Below, piece by piece: positions 1 to 4,667 of a DNA stretch of 7,689 nucleotides; positions within the stretch are counted from its first letter, which is position 1, and every line of letters begins with the position of its first letter. Position numbers and translations under genes: made by a program. Location: positions 1 through 7,689 of the forward strand of contig DATHSN010000123.1 of assembly GCA_035464115.1 (NCBI GenBank), given 5' to 3'. The notes beneath the pieces were generated by a model. That model saw nothing but the letters and a program-made list of their open reading frames with translations. It did no database searches and was not told the origin of the DNA. The stretch comes from DATHSN01 sp035464115. Lineage in GTDB: Bacteria; Actinomycetota; Acidimicrobiia; Acidimicrobiales; SKKL01.

Positions 1-336
1 CTCCCCCACCGCGGACGAGCCGTCGGGACCCGTCGTGGTGCCCGGGCTCCAGTCGCCGCGGTCGAGGCGGTCCTTGATGACCCGCAGGGGCAGGAAGTGC
101 TCGCGCTGCTGCTCGAGGATCCAGCGCAGCCGGGCCACGTCGGGGTCGTAGAACTTGCGGTACCCCGACGGCGTGCGCTCCGGGTCGAGGAGCCCCTGGC
201 TCTCGAGGAAGCGGATCTTGGAGATGGTGACGTCGGGGAACTCGTCCTGCAGGAGGGCCAGGACCTCACCGATGGACAGGTGGGCACGGTCGTCGAGGTC
301 GATGCCCCGCTCGGTGTCGCGCTCGGCTGGAGTCAC
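1..336 (-). CDS. ftsR: MerR-family transcriptional regulator, FtsR-like (C-terminal part outside window)
   Basis: This is the N-terminal 112 codons of a DNA-binding regulator; the gene runs off the window start. A winged helix-turn-helix of MerR type spans about residues 20-91: LSIGEVLALL, then the recognition-helix region DVTISKIRFLESQGLL (36-50), then the wing TPSGYRKF (55-62). These strings closely resemble mycobacterial Rv1828 and corynebacterial FtsR, which activates ftsZ in Corynebacterium. The next-door garA-like gene and gcvH reproduce the mycobacterial order, which supports orthology. The start is taken as GTG at 334-336 because it overlaps the upstream TGA as GTGA, a layout for coupled translation; no good Shine-Dalgarno is seen. 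The first ~19 residues are acidic and charged and lie before the HTH. Actinobacteria often carry a second related MerR gene nearby, so a paralogue of FtsR is the main alternative. The effector-binding half is not visible. Confidence 0.9.
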   Translation of the reverse strand, partial: MTPAERDTERGIDLDDRAHLSIGEVLALLQDEFPDVTISKIRFLESQGLLDPERTPSGYRKFYDPDVARLRWILEQQREHFLPLRVIKDRLDRGDWSPGTTTGPDGSSAVGE

Positions 337-815
337 TCGCCGTGCTCGCCGGTGGCGACGAACATGAGCTTGAACTTGCCGACCTGCACGAGATCGCCGT
401 CGTGGAGCTCGGCCGCCTCGATGCGCTCACGGTTCAGGTAGGTGCCGTTGAGCGAACCGGCGTCGCGCAGCTCGTAGCGGGTGCCGGTGCGGAGGATCTC
501 GGCGTGGCGGCGCGAGACGGTGATGTCGTCGAGGAAGATCTCGCTCTCGGGGTGGCGGCCGACGGTGGTGACCGCGCTCGACAGCACGTAGCGCGACCCG
601 GCCTTGGGCCCCCGCCGCACGAGCAGGATGCCGATGTCGGGCGGCAGCGCGGCCTCGTCGATCGCCGCTTCCTCGGCGGGGGTCAGCTCGTCGGGGCGGA
701 ACGTCATGGTGGTGTGGTCGCCGCCCCGCTCGTCGAGGGGCGCGCCGCACGACGAGCAGAAGTTCGCGCCGAGCGCGTTGTGGTGCCCGCACGCCGCGCA
801 GACCGCGTCGGCCAC
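333..815 (-). CDS. garA: GarA-like FHA-domain protein with N-terminal zinc ribbon
   Basis: A 160-residue cytoplasmic protein. Residues 6-23 form a short zinc-ribbon (C6-x2-C9 and C20-x2-C23). Residues 34-40 read HTTMTFR, matching the ETTSVFR segment of GarA/OdhI, whose adjacent threonines are phosphorylated by PknB/PknG. Residues ~61-154 are an FHA domain with the phosphothreonine-binding landmarks GRH (86-88), SRRH (101-104) and GSLNGTYLN (120-128). In mycobacteria and corynebacteria, unphosphorylated GarA/OdhI inhibits 2-oxoglutarate dehydrogenase and redirects flux at the 2-oxoglutarate/glutamate node; phosphorylation makes the FHA domain bind its own tail and switches it off. The same role here is inferred from homology. 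Start is GTG 813-815, with GAGGG 8 bases upstream and just 4 bases after the gcvH stop; the same frame stays open further upstream but only as an overlap with gcvH. The cysteine ribbon is an addition relative to mycobacterial GarA. Confidence 0.88.
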   Translation of the reverse strand: MADAVCAACGHHNALGANFCSSCGAPLDERGGDHTTMTFRPDELTPAEEAAIDEAALPPDIGILLVRRGPKAGSRYVLSSAVTTVGRHPESEIFLDDITVSRRHAEILRTGTRYELRDAGSLNGTYLNRERIEAAELHDGDLVQVGKFKLMFVATGEHGE

Positions 816-819
816 GACG

Positions 820-1200
820 TCAGCCCTCGACCAGGGCCCGGTAGCCGGCCGCGTCGAGGAGGCCCTCGACCGCCGCGGGATCGGTGGGCTCGATGGTGCA
901 GATCCACCCGTCGCCGTAGGGGTCGACGTTGAGGCGCTCGGGTGCGTCGGCGAGCTCGGCGTTGACCTCGATGATGACCCCCGCCACCGGCGCGTAGACA
1001 TCGGACACCGACTTGGTCGACTCCACCTCGCTCAGCGACTCGCCGGCCGCGACGGTGCGGCCCGCCTCGGGGACGTCGACGAAGACCACGTCGCCGAGGG
1101 CGTCCTGGGCGTAGTCGGTGAGGCCGATGCGGACCCTGTCGCCTTCGACTCGGACCCACTCGTGGTCGGACGAGTAGCGCAGCTCGTCGGGCACGTTCAT
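820..1200 (-). CDS. gcvH: Glycine cleavage system H protein (lipoyl carrier)
   Basis: A 126-residue soluble protein of normal GcvH length. It carries the lipoyl arm that shuttles the aminomethyl group from P protein (glycine decarboxylase) to T protein and is then reoxidised by L protein. The N-terminal segment YSSDHEWVRVEG (9-20), the GLTDYAQDALGDVVFVDVP block (26-44) and the lipoylation hairpin ESTKSVSDVYAP (60-71) are textbook; K63 is the predicted lipoyl-lysine. The conserved NVDPYGDGWI-type motif follows near residue 90. gcvP, gcvT and lpd are not in the window. Its fixed neighbour in actinobacteria is garA, 4 bases downstream here, so the two are almost surely co-transcribed. The ATG at 1198-1200 is chosen because the family begins about ten residues before the DHEW motif. 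A TAGCGT hexamer ends 7 bases before the ATG, suggesting a leaderless promoter. Confidence 0.97.
   Translation of the reverse strand: MNVPDELRYSSDHEWVRVEGDRVRIGLTDYAQDALGDVVFVDVPEAGRTVAAGESLSEVESTKSVSDVYAPVAGVIIEVNAELADAPERLNVDPYGDGWICTIEPTDPAAVEGLLDAAGYRALVEG
824..828 (-). promoter_or_regulatory. Shine-Dalgarno of the garA-like gene
   Basis: The minus strand reads GAGGG, located in the last codons of gcvH and 8 bases before the GTG at 813-815. It decides the start: the longer open frame upstream would overlap gcvH by about 180 bases and lacks FHA-family or zinc-ribbon sequence. Confidence 0.65.
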
Positions 1201-1207
1201 GGGCTCG

Positions 1208-1213
1208 ACGCTA
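1208..1213 (-). promoter_or_regulatory. Putative -10 element of gcvH (leaderless-type)
   Basis: The minus strand reads TAGCGT, a TANNNT match to the actinobacterial sigma-70 -10 element, with 7 bases to the gcvH ATG. Transcription would begin at or next to the start codon. A GAGGTG lies just upstream but 13 bases from the ATG, too far for a normal Shine-Dalgarno. No convincing -35 is visible. Confidence 0.5.
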
Positions 1214-1267
1214 CACCTCGGACCCGCCCGGGTCTCGGGTGAGGGTCGACTAGACGTCGAGGCCGCG

Positions 1268-1288
1268 CGCCGAGCTCAGCGCTCGGCG
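1268..1288 (-). terminator. Perfect 8-bp hairpin overlapping the pgsA stop codon
   Basis: Bases 1268-1275 (CGCCGAGC) pair exactly with 1281-1288 (GCTCGGCG) around a 5-base loop that contains the TGA stop of the phosphatidyltransferase gene (1276-1278). It lies between pgsA and gcvH, where gcvH appears to have its own promoter. It may act as a terminator, attenuator or mRNA 3'-end stabiliser. No T-tract follows on the minus strand, so it is not a classical intrinsic terminator. Confidence 0.3.
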
Positions 1289-1902
1289 ATGCCGTCGTCG
1301 GTGGGCGCGGTGGTGGTCGCCCGCCCCTGGGTGACCGCGGCCATCGCCAGCGGCACGTAGCCGGCGGCGGAGTACCACGAGATGGCCAGGCCGGGGATGC
1401 CGCACACCCAGGCCGCGACCAGCGCGGCGTCGGCGAGGAACCAGTCCGACGACGAGGCCAGGAAGAGCGGGTAGCTGAACATCAACAGGAACGTGCCGGT
1501 CTTGCCCCACCAGGTGACGTCGATGCGGCGGGCGCCGAGCGCGGCCATCACCAGCGCGGCGATCGACACGCCGCCCTCGCGCACGAGGGTCAAGATGGCG
1601 AACCACCACGGCACCGCGCCCTCGGCGGCGATGACGATGACGGCCACCAGCAACATGAGCCGGTCGGCCGTGGGGTCGAGGATCTTGCCCAGCTCGGAGA
1701 CCTGGTCGAACCGGCGGGCGAACCAGCCGTCGACCCAGTCGGTGGCGCCCAGCGCCCCGAGCAGCACCGCCGCCCACAGGGGCTCGTCGGCGCCGACGAC
1801 GAGCCAGACGAACACCGGGACGAGCGCCAGGCGCACGACGGAGATCAGGTTGGGGACCGTCCACGGCCCCGAGGTGGGAGCGGGGGTCGGGACGTCGGTC
1901 AT
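1276..1902 (-). CDS. pgsA: CDP-alcohol phosphatidyltransferase (PgsA-type phosphatidylglycerophosphate or cardiolipin synthase)
   Basis: A 208-residue inner-membrane enzyme with several hydrophobic helices. The family active-site signature is complete: D55-x2-D58-G59-x2-A62-R63-x8-G72-x3-D76-x3-D80, whose aspartates hold the divalent metals and the CDP-diacylglycerol. It transfers a phosphatidyl group from CDP-DAG to an alcohol acceptor, either glycerol-3-phosphate (phosphatidylglycerophosphate synthase) or phosphatidylglycerol (actinobacterial cardiolipin synthase). The sequence alone does not separate these. In Mycobacterium the paralogue near gcvH-garA is pgsA2 (Rv1822), which fits this position; inositol-phosphate transfer is another possibility within the family. 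The N-terminal 15 residues are proline/threonine-rich, and PNLISVVRLALVPVF (17-31) starts the first helix. Start ATG 1900-1902 lies 22 bases from the divergent HIT start. No Shine-Dalgarno is present, but TAGAGT sits 6 bases upstream. Confidence 0.9.
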   Translation of the reverse strand: MTDVPTPAPTSGPWTVPNLISVVRLALVPVFVWLVVGADEPLWAAVLLGALGATDWVDGWFARRFDQVSELGKILDPTADRLMLLVAVIVIAAEGAVPWWFAILTLVREGGVSIAALVMAALGARRIDVTWWGKTGTFLLMFSYPLFLASSSDWFLADAALVAAWVCGIPGLAISWYSAAGYVPLAMAAVTQGRATTTAPTDDGIAER

Positions 1903-1908
1903 CTGGCC

Positions 1909-1914
1909 ACTCTA
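1909..1914 (-). promoter_or_regulatory. Putative -10 element of pgsA (leaderless-type)
   Basis: The minus strand reads TAGAGT (TANNNT), with exactly 6 bases before the pgsA ATG. This places the transcription start on or beside the A of the start codon. It shares two bases (1913-1914) with the opposite-strand -10 of the HIT gene. Confidence 0.55.
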
Positions 1915-1918
1915 CGAT
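1913..1918 (+). promoter_or_regulatory. Putative -10 element of the HIT gene (leaderless-type)
   Basis: The plus strand reads TACGAT (TANNNT), with exactly 6 bases before the HIT ATG at 1925. No Shine-Dalgarno exists in the 22-base gap, so a leaderless transcript is the simplest reading. Its -35 region would lie inside the 5' end of pgsA. Confidence 0.55.
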
Positions 1919-1924
1919 CCGACC

Positions 1925-2347
1925 ATGACGTCGATCTTCTCCCGCATCATCGCCGGCGAGCTGCCGGGCCGCTTCGTGTGGCGCGACGAGCGGGCGGTGG
2001 CCTTCCTCTCCATCGGCCCGCTGCAGCCCGGCCACACCCTGGTGGTCCCCGTCGAGGAGATCGACCACTGGATCGACCTCCCGCCCGACCTGCTCGCGCA
2101 CCTCACCGCCGTGGCCCAGCACGTGGGCCAGGCCCTCGACCGGGCGTTCCGGCCCGAGAAGGTGGCGATGATGATCGCCGGGCTCGAGGTCCCCCACGTC
2201 CACCTCCACGTGGTGCCGATCCGCGGGGTCCACGACCTCGATTTCGCCAACGCCGACACCTCCCCCGACGCCGCTGCGCTCGACTCGGCCGCCGAGGCCA
2301 TCCGGGCCGCGTTGCGCGAGCTGGGTCACGAGCCGCCCCCGGCGTGA
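1925..2347 (+). CDS. HIT-family (histidine triad) nucleotide hydrolase/transferase
   Basis: A 140-residue soluble protein, the usual length for a bacterial HIT protein. The opening IFSRIIAGELPG (4-15) and LQPGHTLVVP (33-42) are typical Hint-branch motifs. The catalytic triad H91-V-H93-L-H95-VVP is intact; in this family the middle-to-last histidines attack the nucleotide alpha-phosphate. Known members hydrolyse AMP-lysine, AMP-NH2 or other nucleoside phosphoramidates and dinucleotides; the substrate here cannot be read from sequence. The longer open frame extends upstream, but ATG 1925 is preferred because family homology begins at the first few residues, TACGAT sits 6 bases before it, and starts further upstream would overlap pgsA head-on. 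It ends 6 bases before the end of the convergent DUF2079 gene. The C-terminal ~30 residues are alanine-rich and probably helical. Confidence 0.93.
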   Translation: MTSIFSRIIAGELPGRFVWRDERAVAFLSIGPLQPGHTLVVPVEEIDHWIDLPPDLLAHLTAVAQHVGQALDRAFRPEKVAMMIAGLEVPHVHLHVVPIRGVHDLDFANADTSPDAAALDSAAEAIRAALRELGHEPPPA

Positions 2348-2353
2348 GCGACC

Positions 2354-3838
2354 TCAGTCGGGCGGCGGTCGACGGGCGAACGTGACGCCCGCCTCGCTCT
2401 CGTCCACGTCCCAGCCCCGCTCGTCGAGGCCGTCGACGATGGCGGCGCGCCGCAGCGGGCTCCACGACTCGGTCTCGGCGTCGGTCCAGACGGCCACGTC
2501 GACCCCCCGACCCACCGACCCCACCCCGGTGGCGGGGTCGTCGAGGAGCACCTCGATGCGCCGCCGCGACGCCAGCTCGGCGAGCAGCGAGGGCGACGAG
2601 CGCACGCCGTCGCCCTCGTCGATGCGCTCGATGGCCGCCAGGCGCGCCGCGTCGGTGGCGTCGCGCGACCCCCACCCCCACGGCTCGCGGTACGGCGACG
2701 ACGGGCTGTCGTGCACGAAGAAGACGATCGCGGCGAGGCCCAGCGCGCCCAGCACCCGGCGGTCGACGAGCACCCGCTCGATGCTGCGGCGGCCGATGCG
2801 GGCCAGCGCGAACGGCAGGGCCAGGAGCACGAAGGCGATGGCCGGCACCAGGCGCTCGAGCCCGTCGCCGAAGGCGAGGGGCACGTCGGCGACGAGGACC
2901 AGGGCCATCGGGGGCAGGATCGGGAACAAGTAGCGGGGCGCGAGCACGGGCAGGAAGGCGAGGGGGGCCAGCAGGCCGACGGCGACGTCGAAGGAGTCCT
3001 CGGCCATGATGCGACCGATGACCACGCCGGGGCTGGTGATGAGCCCCCAGACCGCACCGGGGACGGTGTCGCCGAAGTCGGCGAACGCCTCGGCGTGGGC
3101 GAAGCCGTCGGCGAGCTGGTGCTGGACGGTGACGAGGGCGAGCGTGGTCCAGGCCAGGCCACCGACGAAGAGGGCGGCCCCGAGGCGGGGGCGCTTCTCG
3201 ATGGTCATGACCACGCCGAGCGCGGCCACCGCGAACCCCAGGTCGGCGCGCAGCGCCATGGCGGCGACCGCCAGCACGATGGTCCACGCCGGGTGCCCCC
3301 GCATGCCGGTGTAGGCGGCGGCCACGAGGAACGGGAGCGCCACCGTGGCGGTGTGGAAGCCGTCGAGGTTCAGGGCGTGCACGGGCGGGAACACGGCGTA
3401 GGCGACCACCACGGCCAACGACGCCCCGACCCGGAGGTCGCAGATCCGCCGGGCGATGCCCCAGAGGGGGACGACGACGAGCCCGAGGGCGACGGCCTGC
3501 ACGACGAGCAGCGTGGGGATCGGGGCCAGCAGCCGGGTGACCAGCGCGATGGGCGCGAAGCCGATGGCGAGCTGCGGCGCGAACAGGTGCCGGCCGGTGA
3601 TCGTGATCTCGGGGTCGAGGCCCTCGTTGAGCTTCCACGCACCCTGGACCCACGTGGCCAGGTCGATGCCGGTGTCGAAGCTGCGGGCCCGGGCGAGCGA
3701 CAGCGCGGCGAACACCAGCGCCAGGACCGCGGCCACCACCCAGGGCAGCACCCGGTCGGCCCACTCGCCGTCGAGGCGGGCCTGCCACCGCAGCAGCGCG
3801 AAGTCGGCCCGACGCCGGAAGCTCCGGTTGGGGATCAC
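2354..3838 (-). CDS. DUF2079-family polytopic membrane protein
   Basis: A 494-residue integral membrane protein of unknown biochemical function. After a basic N-terminus (FRRRADFALLRWQARL) the first helix is about residues 31-49. The loop FDTGIDLATWVQGAW (54-68), the segment NLDGFHTATVALPFLVAA (157-174) and FGDTVPGAVWGLITSPG (255-271) are the kind of blocks I associate with DUF2079. Several more hydrophobic helices follow up to about residue 375, then a ~115-residue soluble tail with GVRSSPSLLAEL, also recurring in this family. DUF2079 proteins resemble GT-C-fold membrane glycosyltransferases in layout, but no activity is claimed here. The start is GTG 3836-3838, overlapping the SRAP stop TGA as GTGA; the frame remains open further upstream, but that portion is out-of-frame SRAP sequence. 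Placement directly after SRAP suggests co-transcription, not shared function. Confidence 0.87.
   Translation of the reverse strand: MIPNRSFRRRADFALLRWQARLDGEWADRVLPWVVAAVLALVFAALSLARARSFDTGIDLATWVQGAWKLNEGLDPEITITGRHLFAPQLAIGFAPIALVTRLLAPIPTLLVVQAVALGLVVVPLWGIARRICDLRVGASLAVVVAYAVFPPVHALNLDGFHTATVALPFLVAAAYTGMRGHPAWTIVLAVAAMALRADLGFAVAALGVVMTIEKRPRLGAALFVGGLAWTTLALVTVQHQLADGFAHAEAFADFGDTVPGAVWGLITSPGVVIGRIMAEDSFDVAVGLLAPLAFLPVLAPRYLFPILPPMALVLVADVPLAFGDGLERLVPAIAFVLLALPFALARIGRRSIERVLVDRRVLGALGLAAIVFFVHDSPSSPYREPWGWGSRDATDAARLAAIERIDEGDGVRSSPSLLAELASRRRIEVLLDDPATGVGSVGRGVDVAVWTDAETESWSPLRRAAIVDGLDERGWDVDESEAGVTFARRPPPD
2373..2391. terminator. Inverted repeat at the convergent HIT / DUF2079 gene ends
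   Basis: CGGGCG (2373-2378) and CGCCCG (2386-2391) pair around a 7-base loop, 26 bases past the HIT stop and inside the last codons of the DUF2079 gene. With only 6 bases between the two convergent stops, any terminator for HIT must lie within the opposing coding sequence. There is no T-tract, and such repeats are common at this GC content, so support is weak. Confidence 0.2.
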
Positions 3839-4542
3839 GAGGCGGCGCCGTCGCCGGGTGGGTCGACCGGATCGACGAGGTGCTCGCCCCGGTTGCGAGC
3901 GTCGTTCACCTCGGTGGAGACCGGGTGGAACGTCACCAGCTCGGGTGGCGCCGGCACGAGCAGCGAGCCGAGCAGCTCGACGTCGTCGACCTGCGGGTCG
4001 AGCCAGGTGTCCCACGCCGACGGCGGCAGGATCACCGGCATGCGGTCGTGGAGCTCACGCATGGGCTCGTTGGCCTCGGTGGTGATGATGGTCGACGACC
4101 GCAGCGGCTCCTGGTCGCGCTCGGGGCCGCGCCACACCTCCCACAGCCCGGCGAACGCGTAGGGCTCGCCGTCGGGGCGGTGGATGTACCAGGGCTGCTT
4201 CTTCTTCTGACCCGGCACCACCGTCCACTCGTAGAACCCGTCGACCGGGATGATGCAGCGCCGGCGCCGCAGCGGGCCCTTGAAGGCGTTCTTGGTGGCG
4301 AGCGTCTCGGCCCGGGCGTTGATCATCCGGTTGCCGATCGAGACGTCCTTGGCCCACCCCGGCACCAGGCCCCAGCGAGTGAGGTCGACGGCGCGGACGT
4401 CGCCGTCGACGAGCACCGTGTACACCTGCCGGGTGGGCGCGACGTTGTACGCGGGCTCGAGCAGGGTCTCGGCGCGCAGCTGCGCAGCGAAGTAGTCGGC
4501 CAGCTGGTCCGGCGGCGTGGTGGCGACGAAGCGGCCGCACAT
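3835..4542 (-). CDS. SOS response-associated peptidase family protein (SRAP; YedK/HMCES type)
   Basis: A 235-residue protein of normal SRAP length. Family members recognise abasic sites in single-stranded DNA and form a thiazolidine DNA-protein crosslink through Cys2 after removal of the initiator Met, shielding the lesion at stalled forks. All key residues are visible: MCGRF start with C2, AYNVAPT (N33), INARAET (N75), GFYEW (E105) and ELHDRMPVIL (H165). N75 and E105 fall at the same numbers as in E. coli YedK, and H165 corresponds to its H160. The start must be ATG 4540-4542 because the catalytic cysteine has to be residue 2; an upstream in-frame ATG would add 36 residues and abolish the mechanism. 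TAGCGT ends 8 bases before the ATG. No LexA/SOS-box-like operator was recognised upstream. The stop overlaps the DUF2079 start. Confidence 0.95.
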   Translation of the reverse strand: MCGRFVATTPPDQLADYFAAQLRAETLLEPAYNVAPTRQVYTVLVDGDVRAVDLTRWGLVPGWAKDVSIGNRMINARAETLATKNAFKGPLRRRRCIIPVDGFYEWTVVPGQKKKQPWYIHRPDGEPYAFAGLWEVWRGPERDQEPLRSSTIITTEANEPMRELHDRMPVILPPSAWDTWLDPQVDDVELLGSLLVPAPPELVTFHPVSTEVNDARNRGEHLVDPVDPPGDGAAS

Positions 4543-4550
4543 GGCCGCCG

Positions 4551-4556
4551 ACGCTA
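4551..4556 (-). promoter_or_regulatory. Putative -10 element of the SRAP gene
   Basis: The minus strand reads TAGCGT, identical to the hexamer in front of gcvH, and ends 8 bases before the ATG. A leader of 0-2 bases would result. There is no Shine-Dalgarno in between. The region immediately upstream consists of three abutting inverted repeats. Confidence 0.45.
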
Positions 4557-4589
4557 CCGGCCGGGGCCGGCGCGAGGCGCCACCGGTGG
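4557..4589. repeat. Three abutting inverted repeats in the SRAP / protease divergent gap
   Basis: In the 125-base gap between the divergent SRAP and protease genes, three dyads follow each other: CCGGCC-gg-GGCCGG (4557-4570), GGCGC-gag-GCGCC (4569-4581) and the perfect palindrome CCACCGGTGG (4580-4589). They lie directly behind the putative SRAP -10 hexamer, in the -10/-35 spacer and -35 zone, where a repressor could act. GC-rich DNA yields such dyads by chance, so an operator role is only a suggestion. Confidence 0.35.
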
Positions 4590-4657
4590 ACCTTCGCCCC
4601 TGGGAGATGACCGCGGTCGGCGCGACGATCCGACTGCTCGGGTGCCGCACGGCGTGC

Positions 4658-4661
4658 GAGG
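4658..4661 (+). promoter_or_regulatory. Shine-Dalgarno of the protease gene
   Basis: GAGG (part of GAGGTG) lies 6 bases before the ATG at 4668, an ideal distance. It fixes the start and shows that this gene, unlike the SRAP gene it diverges from, has a leadered transcript. No TANNNT hexamer is seen on the plus strand in the gap, so its promoter is not identified. Confidence 0.7.
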
Positions 4662-4667
4662 TGTGAC

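Noticed and set aside
816..1001. Upstream extension of the garA-like frame to an ATG at 999-1001
   Set aside because: The extra 62 residues are Ser/Arg/Pro-rich out-of-frame gcvH sequence. The GTG at 813-815 has a Shine-Dalgarno and directly precedes the zinc ribbon.
1493..1924. Upstream extension of the HIT frame to an ATG at 1493
   Set aside because: The added residues lie antisense to pgsA and have no HIT-family character; family similarity starts at the ATG at 1925.
2103..3788. A 561-codon minus-strand frame overlapping DUF2079 and the antisense of the HIT gene
   Set aside because: Arg/Pro/Ala low-complexity translation; it is the +1 shadow of the DUF2079 frame and runs through the HIT gene end.
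2711..4162. A 483-codon plus-strand open frame opposite DUF2079
   Set aside because: Highly charged Glu/Asp/Gly/His sequence without motifs, a codon-position shadow of hydrophobic codons on the other strand, where real membrane helices and family blocks are seen.
4543..4650. Upstream in-frame ATG for the SRAP gene at 4648-4650
   Set aside because: Would place 36 residues before the catalytic cysteine, which must be residue 2 after Met removal.
4543..4667. LexA/SOS box in front of the SRAP gene
   Set aside because: Looked for a GAAC-type or CTG-type SOS operator in the gap on both strands and found none, despite the family's SOS-associated name.
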